The notes under the pieces are model-generated. The model saw only the letters and a list, made by a program, of their open reading frames with translations. It was not told the DNA's origin and ran no database searches. A program made the position numbers and the translations under genes. This document shows, piece by piece, positions 12,301-23,697 of a stretch of DNA of 64,000 bases. The DNA comes from Pholis gunnellus (Eukaryota; Chordata; Actinopteri; Perciformes; Pholidae), in NCBI GenBank assembly GCA_910591455.2, contig OU342808.1, forward strand, positions 4,556,607 to 4,620,606. Direction: 5' to 3'. Position 1 is the first letter of the stretch. The number at the start of each line of letters is the position of its first letter.

Positions 12301-13892
12301 TGAGATCAGGGACTGCTGTGCCACTAAAAAGTGAGTTTATTGAATGTAACTGACATTACAAAGTATAGTTAAGTTAGATTAGTCGCATATGCCCAATCTG
12401 TTCAATACAGTCAGTCTCAGTACTTATTGGGTGTACTGGATTGGGCAGTGCGACCCTCATTGACATTGTTAGTGTGTGTTAGCATGCTGAAGTTAGCATT
12501 TAGCTCTAAGAACCCCTGTGTCTCAATGGGACTCACGACAAAAGTTGATATTTCATGGATGGGCGTGGCAGTGCACGCTTCAGCGAGCTCTATCTCCATC
12601 TCAGCACATTCATGAGTTAGTTTTGTGGAAATAATGCAGGTTACTTCCTTTAATCTCCACTAACCAATCATGCTAACATTTGAATGTCATAATATGTGCC
12701 ACATATCATGTGCCATGAATGTATTGGATGAAACTGACTGGCTAGCTAACTGTTAACAAGCTAGCTTGACGTTAGCAGCTCTCCTTTGTAAACAGGCCTC
12801 ACAGTGTGGAGCGCTTGGTAACGTATCTCAGTGCAGCCTCGCAGAGCTGCTAGCAGGACTGTCACTCCTAGCCTTGTGGATTCTTTGTCTCAATATAGCA
12901 TTTCACACAACCTGTACAAGGTCCAGAGAGCTTTTTCATTGGCTGCAACAACCATCAAACTAACAAAGAACTATCACCCAAGCGACGGGAGTTCTTGTCG
13001 TGTTAGTAAGTGCTGTTGACTTACTCTACGTAGGTATTTTACTGAGTTTACATTCCTATATTTAGGCCAATCATGATGTGTTTTCCTAAATCCAACTTTC
13101 TTGAACCGTTTCATGTCAGCGACGTGGCCTTAAATGACATGCTAAAAAACGTTTCCCAGCATTAACCCACGTAGCGTAGATGTCCTTAAAAGCAGCACTT
13201 TTTATATGCCTTCCCAAGAGATCATATTGAGATGTTTTAAGCCACACCATGACGTTTTACTAAACCTAACCAACCACGCAGTTTGTCTGTTTTTATTTCA
13301 ATTTACAGCGTTAACCGCATGTTTAAAACTGCGACTGTAGTCCAGGGAAAAATAACGTTCTCTCGAAAACAAGATTGAGAATGCAGTTTAGTTGTATGGG
13401 AAGGTTATTTGTAGGAGACAGACACAGAAAATGAACTACGACTAAACATCTTTCAGAGAAAATGTAAAGAAAGAAATGACAGCTGACTTCACTGGTTATC
13501 GGTGGACTGCGACCCTGAACAATAAACCAAGATGTTACAATAAAAAAAGTCAAGTCAGCCTTTATTTTTGCAGTACCCTTTATGCACAATGGCAGTTGGA
13601 GGAAGTTCTTTACACAATCCAATGCAGGTACTCAAATTCCAAATGGATGAATAAAGTAAGGTAACAATTATGATAAAATGATCAAATTGGGGATTCAGTA
13701 GCAGTTTGGTGAAGCGGCAGAGCTGAGGGCAGTGATGGAGAGGGACCAGCCTTTGAATTGAGCATGACCTCAGTGTGTCAGCAGATCGTGTAACACGGAG
13801 CAGCTTCCAGCCGGCCTGTGTTGTATTGTGTTGGACACACTGCCCGCTGCTCATTGACTGTTCATGCTGAGCCTGCAGTTACACTCACCACC

Positions 13893-13896
<4 letters not shown>
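12301..13896. other. no recognisable gene or repeat
   Basis: Non-coding. Several short open frames on both strands have no recognisable similarity. Confidence 0.45.
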
Positions 13897-13925
<29 letters not shown>

Positions 13926-13953
13926 TGGGGGGGGGGGGGGGGGGGGGGGGGGG
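13897..13953 (+). repeat. (GT)n followed by a 27-base G homopolymer
   Basis: A TG dinucleotide run is followed by 27 consecutive G at 13927-13953. The G run is unusually long for a genome and can form quadruplex structures; it is also a place where read length errors are likely. Confidence 0.95.
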
Positions 13954-16379
13954 TCTTCTTTATCCCCACCACCTCAATCGTTGTATATTTTAGTCATGAA
14001 TTTCAAAATAAAATAAAAAATGCTCCCACAGAACCTTCAGAACGGTGCCAATTAAAAGTATGGCTTATTCCTAAAAAACTAAATATTATGATCATAAACA
14101 ACTCAAAATGACTAATTTGTTAACCTCTGTGGAATGTATCTGACGTTTGGTTCCCACTTCTAACAAGGCTAGTGAGCCAATAGTTTAATGAGGTTGGTGT
14201 AGCCTGTGTCAGCGATCAAGTTACCAGTGTGTGTGTGTGTGGGAAACAAATGTAGAAACGAAAATACGTGAATATTTACCGTGGCAAAACCAATAAAAAC
14301 CCACCAACAGCCAAAGTCATTACAACCTAAACCAATGTGTTGTCACTGGTTAAATTGTCAACATGTTGCTCTCTAGTTGTCAGTTGCTTTGACCTTGATG
14401 TTTCTGTGACTGATGTTAAGTTACGGTCAATGGAATTCAATACTTCCTGCACAGATGTTTCACATTAAAAGTCTGCCAGTAGTTTCCTTTCTCGGTAGGC
14501 TTTAAATTTGAAACATCAGCAGGAAGTATGAAATTTCATTGTTCCGTAAGTATTCTGTAACTCTGCCACATCAACACATTGCATCGCTGTTTCCCATATA
14601 TGGCATTAATGTGATATTCTCTTCTGCTGCTGTCATTTTGTGTTTTTTTGGGCCTTTCCAGTAAATTGCATCCATCGGCCTTTGTCCCATTGTCCCCAAT
14701 CAATTCCAAAATGTCTACAAGAGTAGGAACTTTATTTGCAACATTCAGGTGTTGTTGGGGATTTCTGGCATTTTCATTCAGGATTTTGTACACAAATTGC
14801 ACATCAAAGCACGCGCACAATGGTCATTCCGCTCAATCACTGCAGCAGGGGGATGCATTGTGCCGTCTCTACGGTTGAAGCATTTAATCAGCGGCCCTGA
14901 GCTGCACAGGACTCGACCCATCAGGCATTAAGATGGAGATATTACAGTCAGTGTTTTACCAGGGGGACCTTGTTCTAATTGGGCTAGATATGAGCAGAGA
15001 CAAGGAGACAGTAATGGGACACTGGGCTCCGAAGTGGAACAGTAAGGGCCGGGGTGGTGCTGAGGGATTTGTTAACAAATGTCGCACACCTGTTTTTAGA
15101 GCGTCGCCTATTAAATCTAATTCTGAAGACAATGCAGGACGTGTGGGGATAATTAGAACAGCAGCCGACAGAGGAGAAAAAAAGGCCGCCGATGGTTTGG
15201 AACTGGGAAACTGGCCCATGGTGGCACTGGTCCCGGTCTGTATCAGAGCAGATTTGCAACAACAACCAATTACCAGGCGAGACAGCATGCGGCTGGTAAT
15301 CCTTTACAGGAGCCTTGTTTACTGCCTACCTCGTGACTGCAATGTAGTTTTTATTCACATGCACATGTTTTGGTTAATACGTTTACATACATGGGTGATT
15401 TTCACACGCTTCCTGAAAGATGAACGTATAATTTGGCCTTTAGTTTCTCTGAAGGCGGATGAGGTGACACCATAATACATTTTACAGCGTGTTGCATTTA
15501 AAATCCGTTCAGCAGCCAACTGTCGCTTTACTGTTTCATGTGTTACTACGAGACTAACTGATGGCGAAACAATGAATGATCTGTGAGCACTCCCACAGTG
15601 TAGGGCTGGTCTTTACATGGACTCCTCTATAAAGAGCAACGTACAGTAAACTTGTTTTATTTCACCTTCAGGCAGAACGCTTCTGCTTCCTTGTTTAAAT
15701 GAAAAATGACCCCGACACTGTCTGACCGCTTCACTGTGAAATCTCACGGGATGATCTCCAAAAGGTCAGTTAGGTGACTGTTGTGGTGACTGATTAAACT
15801 ACAACTTGCATTGCACTCTGAACAGTCATCAGTGCATGGAAGTAATGGAAATATGACACCAGTTTCAGTATCAGTTTTTGAGATATTTGTACAGTATAAA
15901 CACATTTAAAAAACTAAAAATTGAAGTTGTCAAATAGCCATAAAGAAATGGTCTGAATAAAATACATTTAAGAACATTAACATTTCTTTCATTACTCAAA
16001 AAGTATGGATGACAATGCACAGAGAATAAACCATTTTTATTTTAATAGGCCAATGACCTTTCCTCTGGCGCCACACACATACAGTTTACATAGCCAAAAA
16101 TACAAATAAAATAAGCACAGAATATACACATACTAGTTAAGGGCACTTCCTTCACTGAAAACAGAGAAAACTTAGTACCACACAAATGATTTAAGTTTTT
16201 TCAACTCAATATCAAAGCAGTTCATCTCAGTTATTCGCTTGATTTGAAAAAAGCAACTAAACAACTTATTGAGCTTCAACTTGAATGCAAACGAGGTAGT
16301 ATTTCATTTATAACTCAATAATACATTGATTTACTGTAGCGTGTGCACCATGCACAGCACAAACTGAATAATAAAGTAC
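13954..16379. other. no gene supported; one 180-codon chance frame
   Basis: The longest non-repeat open frame outside arid3c in the left half lies at 14933-15475 (+). Its translation has no recognised domain, starts without context, and overlaps open frames on the minus strand (14956-15288), so I treat it as non-coding. The interval 14880-15290 is GC-richer and repeat-poor and could be a conserved block. Confidence 0.4.
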
Positions 16380-16738
16380 TTTAAAGGTCCCGCATTGTAT
16401 ATTCATGTTTTTTTTTAATCATAAAGCAGGTCTAGGTGCTTTATACATACTCAAAGTACTCAATCCACAAAGAAATCCACACAGTCCGTATCAGAAACCT
16501 GCCTTTAAAAGGAGTTGTTGTCATGTCACAAATATATGGTAGAAGTGCCTCAAACTCTGTGTAGTTGTAGTTCTCTTAAAGAGACGGGCGTTACAACGGA
16601 GCGTTTCAGACGTGGGTGAACACACGTATGTTCAGACAGACAATGAGAAAAATAACATTAAAGCATATAAACGTGTTCTAGCAGAAACCCCAAATACAAG
16701 TATGAACCTGAAAGTCAGCACAATATGTCTCCTTTAAA
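16380..16738. mobile_element. non-autonomous TIR element (MITE), 359 bp
   Basis: The left end TTTAAAGGTCCCGCATTGTA is mirrored by the right end, whose reverse complement is TTTAAAGGAGACATATTGTG. Both ends are followed by imperfect further inversion. There is no coding capacity. The ends and size fit a family of short DNA transposons abundant in fish. Target duplication is not clear, because TTTAAA at both ends may be terminal repeat or target. Confidence 0.6.
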
Positions 16739-17280
16739 CTAGATTTGTGCTCAGGGGGCCTCAAGATGATGTAATACAAAACCCTGATAATGCAAGTGTC
16801 ACCTCAAGGCCCCTATTGTATCAGTCCATATTGTTCTATACGTGTTCATTTTGTACACACTAAACACTTTTTTTTCAAGGTTGAATTATTGTGACCAACA
16901 TGAGTGTGTTGACTGCATTGTTCCCACGAACCAGATGCACTGTTGCATATTAATATTACAGCGGCAAAATAGATCATAACGAGGAGGCTGTGAGGATAAA
17001 AGGATGGGAGGGACAGCGTGGTGATTAGGTTTCTGTGGTGATTTACTGAGCCTTGTATCTGTGTCTTTGGCTGGAGGCCACGTTGGCCTTTGAAGTGGCC
17101 CAGATGAAGGAGGGCATGTGAAAGCTGCTCATCATGGCTGCGGCCATTGTGTCACGGTGCACAAGTGGACCTGTCGGCTCTCTTACCTCCACCTCGTCGT
17201 GGACCTTTTACGGTGTGTTTTAAGCATTTTCAGGATACAGCTGTCGCCATCTTTGATGTGTACAGTTTACCATGGTTACC
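16739..17280. other. no recognisable feature
   Basis: Non-coding sequence between two TIR elements. Confidence 0.4.
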
Positions 17281-17696
17281 AACACATTTTCACCCCCAAC
17301 TGGTCAAATACCAACGCCTGGTCAGTGGCCCTAAGCTTCAAACTATGGCGCTCTAGGTTCCAGTGTCGGCGTTGGACGTGTCGGGACATCATGCTCGTTT
17401 CTGCTCGTGACAGTTATTATCAAAGTAAACTTCTGATCTAGGTTGAGTTTTTAGGGTTACTCATGCAACAAAACTACTTGATTAGGTTCAGAAAAAGATC
17501 TTTGTTTTGGTTCAAGATTAGTATGCGTGTTACATAAAATAGGTGCGCGTGTTACGCAACTGCAGTCAGTGAAGTACGAAAGTTACGTAACAGAACGAAG
17601 GTAACGTAAGTCAACAGTGACTTGGTGCGTTGGTATCAGGCGCCATGAGGTGTCACCAATTGTTGGTATTTGACGGGTTGGGAGTGAGAATAAGTT
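17281..17696 (-). mobile_element. non-autonomous TIR element family R2, complete copy
   Basis: The left end reads AACACATTTTCACCCCCAAC and then TGGTCAAATACCAACG. The reverse complement of the right end reads AACTTATTCTCACTCCCAAC and then CCGTCAAATACCAACA. The terminal inverted repeats are thus about 36 bp with few mismatches. Inside are CTACTTGATTAGGTTC and other R2 words in reverse orientation relative to the copy at 50983. At 416 bp with no ORF, it is a MITE-like element. Confidence 0.8.
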
Positions 17697-18021
17697 ATAA
17701 TAAGAAGGTTTTCTTTGGTGTATAATCACCTGAAACGTCATCGCTAGATGTCGCCAACTCTTACAAACTGCACCTTCAATCCTGCACTCATCTTCCCAAA
17801 AGCTCTAAAAGTAATGTTAACCATACACAGTGCTTCCACATGACCTTTGTATTCACGCTTCGTCTTCTTCGTCAGTGGGATTATGATTATGTTGTCTGTC
17901 GGGAGCATGATGGGGAGCTGGTGGATCAAAATGTGTGACTGGCCACGGTACATTTCCTGTTTCCTTCCAACAGTCAAGGTTGCCATCTTTCAACCATGGC
18001 AACGTGCCCTCAGCAATGGTT
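17697..18021. other. no recognisable feature
   Basis: Non-coding spacer between R2 and R5 repeats. Confidence 0.4.
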
Positions 18022-18600
18022 TGTAATAGCGGCGCAACGGATCATAAAACTCATGCTCGTGTCACGGATCGGATTAGCACAAAAGAAGATAAGGGAGCAA
18101 ATATAACTTTAGATTTATTATAATATTACTTTGATAAGGAAATAAAAGACTGTATTCTTACTGATTAAAACAAATCTTGTCATTAGTAGTTTTATTGATG
18201 TATTATAATCTGTTGATAGTTAATGTAAAGAGGTTATAGTTCATCTCTAATATCTATTTATGTTGCTGTGAAAACATCTCCTTCAAACTACTGGATTTAT
18301 TCAAGTTTCTCACCAACACTACATTTTACAGATTACATGTGAACACATCATGATCACGCTAAACAATAATTGATTGCTTACAATGTAACATTATCAGAGA
18401 TCAGCGACTAGAAAAGCATGAATACAGATGTCCTGATTCATATTTTACTGAATATTGGCGGATAACGATCGTCAATAAAACTTTATTTCACACTGTGATG
18501 TTAACGTTAAACGGTGTCATTAATCCACGGTTCACATACGTGATGAACCGAGGGGGGATCCGTATGGATCACGGATCAACAGTGGTCAACCACTAGTTTG
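18022..18600. repeat. dispersed repeat R5, longer copy
   Basis: Begins near GCGCAACGGATCATAAAACT and ends near GGATCCGTATGGATCACGG. The interior CTTCAAACTACTGGATTTAT, TCAAGTTTCTCACCAA and CTACATTTTACAGATTACAT recurs at 29545-29720 inside the first arid3c intron. The ends carry related GGATCA/TGATCC words in opposite sense, suggesting a TIR-type element, but boundaries are unclear. Confidence 0.6.
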
Positions 18601-18669
18601 CTCCATATTTCACCAAAACGTATTTTAAATTTGTCATAATTTTCCTTTACGAATATCCCACAATCAGAG

Positions 18670-18815
18670 CCTGCAGTGTTTAGGCAACTAAACTACTTGG
18701 TTAGGTTAGGAGAAGGTCGTAGTTTGGGCTAAAATACGTATTTGTCACGCATCTTATTGAGGCAGCGTAGCTGGCGTTAAATATGTAAGTTATGTAACTA
18801 AAGGTAAAAGAAATC
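18670..18815 (-). repeat. R2 fragment, reverse orientation
   Basis: GGCAACTAAACTACTTGGTT, GTTAGGAGAAGGTCGTAGTT and TAAGTTATGTAACTAAAGG match the internal reverse-strand text of the R2 copies at 17281 and 57195. Neither terminal repeat is present. Confidence 0.5.
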
Positions 18816-20124
18816 ACGATTACAGATGTTATTAAGAATATCAGTACAAATGAGAACCTCCTGCCCATGGCCAGGATCATTCCTCAAACTTAACCAGGCA
18901 CTTATTTTTTAACCATGATGACGAAACCTTAACAAAGTATTTCCCTGAACCTGAATGTTTCTTTGGTAGCTGTGATTTTTAACTGTTTCGGAGGACTCTG
19001 ACTAAGGATGTCGTCTTGTTGAGATCAAGATCAGAAAGCGGCAATATAAGTCCTTTTCTTAATTTTATTTGGAGGATTTTTTGTCTGTGCTTCGTTGTAT
19101 GAACTGCATCTGAATTGTTATCTTCAAACTGGCTGAGAAGGTGAGGTCCTGAGACAAAGACGGCATCAGTTACCAGCGGTGCTTGTCGCATTGAAGGAGC
19201 CTTGAGAGTCCTCGGTGTTGAAGGCTCTTCTATATCCAATATGGATTTGCTTGGTGGCGGACAGACCTCAGGATTAACCCTGTGATGCCTCTGTCTCTGC
19301 GTGATTGATGACGGGCAGGCGGACAGATCATGGGAGTCCTCTGGGCCAGTTCATCTCATTGTACTAAACCCTGCTGCTTTGTCATTTATATCGTCCTGAA
19401 ACCCAATTTACTGGGATCTTGTGGGCCGGCCTGGAAGCGGTGAAGGTGGTGTCACGTGGAATCCTATCAAAGCTCATCAACAAAATGACCAAACTTGTGC
19501 AACATAAACACGAGCTTGTAACCAGTAAGTGCAGTTTTTGTGCAGCGCGGTTTATGGAAGCATGTCTGGAGCTTTAATTTTAAATTGGATGATTTGTGCT
19601 TTCTCAGAAGTGTCGTTATCTGCAGTTTAGTGCCACCAACCACTCGTTTGGTTTAGCATATTGGCAGCAGTTCCACCATTCTGTCCTTAGAAGTGTACGT
19701 GTGCACAAAAGCCGAAAATGACGTACGGCAACAAAAAAAATCATACTTCTAAAACCTTGCGTACGCCTGCCTCTGCGCAATTTCCTTTGAGAAATCTCAA
19801 ATCACCTGTAAATGTGCGCAGCTGGTTCAGCCTCACATCCCGCCCTCTACACACCCACATTCAACCATAAACGGTCAATGCAAAGCACCTGATGGATGTC
19901 GATGCATAGAACTGGCCAGTGGGTCTTTATGCTGAATCACGGAGACTACAGAGAGGAAGAACTATACGTTCACTCCCAAGTCTTCCATTTACTCAGAGCA
20001 TCTACCGTACAACATAACACATCACAAGTCTCACCGTAGTATTTATGTTTACAGCAGTCAGAATGATTGCTTCCAAAATAATTGTGGCAATCAGTGGTAT
20101 CCACCGCTCCATTTAAAAAAAGAA
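18816..20124. other. no recognisable gene
   Basis: Non-coding. The interval 19715-19905 has a texture like degenerate repeats (CGTACGCCTGCCTCTGCGC) but no second copy in the window. Confidence 0.4.
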
Positions 20125-20132
20125 CAGGTGAA

Positions 20133-20439
20133 CAGTGGCGGCTGGCGAATAGAGGGGGGCGTGTCCCCACCTTGATATATACTGTATATATATATATGTA
20201 TGTGTGTGTTTTATATTATACTACATATTATTATATGATATATATATATATATATATATATATTATACTGAATTCTCTGTGAGGGTGACTACAATAAGAT
20301 GTCCTGACGTGTTTATCAAAGTGTTATTTACTGCTTTTTTTCGTGTTGGAATAAAAACATTTTTTTGCATTAAATCATTCTGGGATGTTTGCTGAAATTG
20401 ATTGGATGGCCCTAGAACATCTTCCACCAGCTGCCACTG
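20133..20439 (-). mobile_element. short hAT-type non-autonomous element, 307 bp
   Basis: Ends are CAGTGGCGGCTGG on the left and, on the reverse strand, CAGTGGCAGCTGGTGG on the right. They are flanked by CAGGTGAA (20125-20132) and TAGGTGAA (20440-20447), an 8-bp target duplication with one mismatch, as expected of hAT elements. Read on the minus strand it shares GGCCATCCAATCAATTTCAG, AGCAGTAAATAACACTTT and CACGTCAGGACATCTTATT with the 1051-bp copy at 27954 and is an internally deleted relative. An AT dinucleotide run (20239-20264) sits inside. Confidence 0.85.
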
Positions 20440-20883
20440 TAGGTGAACACAAGTCATTTATCTATATACTTGTGTTTTCTTATGGCATTATGATTAGGAC
20501 GATATGGAGTGATGGTACCAGAGCTGTCACTGGATTTATTTCCACACATTTCTCATTTCCACACTCCTAATGTGCAGGTGGTGAAGATTTGCTAGATGAG
20601 GTCACTGGAGAAGGTGTGTGACATCGCCACGGTGACCCCTCTGCTCCAGTGAGCTCTGATGTGCTCTCATCAGATAGCCGTATCTGTCACTATGGAATAC
20701 AAACCATAAATGAATAAAGTCGTGTTCACTGCAGTGATTTTACTCACAAACACTTGTTGAAAACTAACATCGTACTTGGTGATATCTATATTCAATTCAC
20801 TTTTATTTTTCCTCTGCGTTAATAAACTCACACTTTTCTTGCATTATGTCAATGGGTGTCCTCACAAAGAATGAAGTACAGGG

Positions 20884-20939
<56 letters not shown>

Positions 20940-21599
20940 TGCTGTGGCCCGTGGTAAAAGAACACTCAGAGCTGCCAATATGTGGTCAGCCTGTTGCCAC
21001 TTAATTCTGTAGAGGCACAGAATGCCTCTTCATATTAGCTTCCACATCTTCTGTTATTGCTGCGTGTGTGTGTGTGTGAGAGAGACAGAGCGAGGGAAAG
21101 GAAAGCAGTAGCGGAGTGCTGTTACCGGTGGCACTTGGCCAACTGGAAGGTTGCCAGCATGACAAAGCAGCAGCATCGCTCTCTGATTAACTCTCTCTCA
21201 CACACACACACGTGCACACAAATAACAGTCACAATAAGCAGTCACATAAAAGCCAGTCTGTAGAAATGGGTTTTAAGAAGTGATTTAGATGAATATTTCT
21301 CACAAGCTGTGAGCTGAGACTCACCTGCGTCTGTGATCGGGGCCGAGCAGCGTCTGGCCCTTTGGAGAAGTTTTCTCTTCCCGGATGAATCCCAGTCTAA
21401 ACTGTCCCAGCAGCAGAGCTAGCTCTTCGAATGGACGCGCGTAAACGCCTATCAGCGTCGAGATTCTCTTCCTGTCAACAGTCCTGACGTTGAATTAAAT
21501 ATTGAGTTCTATTATGCCTCATATTAGTACAGAAATATGACGAGAGTATGTCTATAAATGTATATGGTACAAACAATAACGAAGCTGCCGTATTTACAC
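20440..21599. other. no gene; (TG)n microsatellite
   Basis: A long TG dinucleotide run is at 20885-20938. Short CA/GT runs are at about 21065-21080 and 21195-21212. Nothing else recognised. Confidence 0.5.
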
Positions 21600-22750
21600 C
21601 TATATAACGTAATTTTAAATAATCTTAAACTCTAGCCCTATTTTTAGGCCTCTGCTTGAAAATTGCATACCCATACTAAAGAGAGTGTACATCTCTAACT
21701 ACAAGGTCTATTTGAATAATTTTGATGTTGTAATAATGGAAACACTTGTGAGATTTGTTCAGATGTGTAAATATCAGTGTATATGTTACTGGTTAATACT
21801 AAATGAAGATGGCACATAGCTCAAATTGAAAACTTTCAGGTTCGCCTGAAAAAAAAGCAATTTTATTAATATTATTTATTTGAAATAATGCAACTGAAAG
21901 CATAAAAACTCTCCCAAATTATAGCACAACATGTCAGTAGTCTCAAAAAAGATTTGGCTTTGATAAAGTGAAGCAGGCCAAAGTTAGAGAGGTTTCAGTA
22001 CGGAGAGGTCATGCGAGGTCAAGCCAAATTCTCATTTTGGAAACAGCTGTTGCAACTGTTCTATTCTAATTTTATATACTATATATTTCACTTGTTCAAT
22101 CTATCCTAATACAGCAGTTTGACATCATTTTGAGAGTCAGAATCCTCTCTAAACCATGGATGATTCTCGTCTGAGCTCCAGTTTTCATGTGTGTATTGGA
22201 AGCTCAAGCCTATGATTGGTCAATTTTAGAAAATGACACCTCTTTAGACACGTCAGAGTCTCCGGAATGCAGTAGTATAAGCCTGGTGTTGATTGACAGA
22301 GTCTTTAGCCAATAGAAATCGAAAAAACGCTGTGCGCCCCCGAGCGTAAAATTACATTTGCCAAATGTCAAACCCCTTCCCCCCGGGTCCCACAAGTTAG
22401 GTTGACCCCCCTTTCACCAGGAAACAGAGGAGAGAGACACAGGACATGCATAGGAGCAGTGTTTAGCTGGCAAACAGGGAATTATGGCGGTCTTTTCATG
22501 ATTCTTCATAAAGGTAAGGTGCTGCTTGGATTTCTTTTCGGTTAAGCGGTTTGTTGTTCTGGCGTTTGTTTGCTCACAGCTCTGTACTGGTTTCACAGAG
22601 AGAAATTCTGAAGATATCGCTGGATTCTGTGTCGAATTCTCATGCTCTGCGATGTATTGCTCGGCCATGTAGCCGTTAGCTTTTTGTTGAATTATCGAAG
22701 TGGAGCGCATAGCTCGCAGACTCATGGAGACAAATACGTGATATTGTGGT
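21600..22750 (+). repeat. dispersed repeat R3, longest copy
   Basis: The left part matches 8475-9175 and the right part (from GAGAGTCAGAATCCTCTCTA at 22131) matches 63131-63640 through ATGATTGGTCAATTTTAGAA, GTCAGAGTCTC and CCTTCCCCCCGGGTCCCACA. The minus-strand frame 22414-22725 is partly shared with 63418-63633 (…CPVSLSS.SW), but divergence includes indels and I would not call it a gene. The family may be a degraded DNA transposon. Confidence 0.7.
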
Positions 22751-22802
22751 ACATCTTCTAGTTGCTTATATTAGTTGTGTATAGTTGTGTTTGGAGTGTG
22801 TA

Positions 22803-22966
22803 AAAAGTGATTTACATGATAGTGTTGCTCAGATGTTGCTGTTTAATCTGGTATATAACATGTATACGTGCATTTTTTTCGCTCTCGATATGTACATTTT
22901 TTCGACGGTATATGCAAAACCCCCTGAGCCCGAGAGCCACCAAATTTGGGGGCGTCGTGCATAAGA
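22803..22966 (+). repeat. dispersed repeat R4, copy a
   Basis: This 164-bp stretch (AAAGTGATTTACATGATAGT, TATATAACATGTATACGTGC, TTTTCGACGGTATATGC, GAGCCCGAGAGCC) is the reverse complement of 35231-35394. It follows directly after R3 and may be part of the same larger element. Confidence 0.75.
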
Positions 22967-23689
22967 GGAGCTGCTACAATGTTAGCATAGCTTAGCAACA
23001 ATCGAAAAAAAGTTATTTGCTTGTCGTCTTGCAGAGAGATCCAACAACACATGAATTCAAACTTTTTACAAATCTACATCATTATGTAGTTATATCAGCA
23101 TCACTCGTATCCGTTTATTGCATTTAAATCACAGCAACATCTGTTTATTTAGTGTTCATACAGCTGTAGTAAACAGCCGACATGTAGCTTGATAGACATA
23201 GTGAATACACCTCCATGAAATTCACGAGCGCCTCCAGATGATGTTATAAACCCAGACAAGAAGGCGTTTAGTTTCCCGGCATATCTGGCAGAAATATTGG
23301 TTATTTGTTCCACGGTTGATAGCAGAAATAAATGGTTTAGTTGAAAACGGTTTCCATTGAGATAAGCCACTCCGACGCGTCTAGCGCGAATAACGGGAAT
23401 AAACACAAATGATCCCGCAATCAAGGCAACGCCTTCAATATGCCTAACTAGCTAGCTCATTAGTTGCAAATCAGCATCATGATGTGCCACATCTGTTGGA
23501 TGGATGGATTATCGTGGCAAAGGTACAAAGTGCTCACTAACTCGGATTTAAACAAATTTGCACAAAATCTGAGAGAAATAAGTCTTTGGTGAGAAAAAGT
23601 CTTAGTTATTTTATTCTAACTTATGAGAAATGGGAAAAGTATTTTTAGTCAGTGTGAGCACAGCAGCGACCCCGGCTTTCACAGCGTTC
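22967..23689. other. no gene recognised
   Basis: Non-coding. It could be the continuation of the R3/R4 element, but has no second copy in this window to test that. Confidence 0.4.
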
Positions 23690-23697
23690 GTCTAGAC

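Noticed and set aside
14933..15475. 180-codon plus-strand open frame
   Set aside because: No recognisable domain, overlapping opposite-strand frames of 93-110 codons, and no exon boundaries consistent with ARID3. Probably a GC-rich stretch free of stops by chance.
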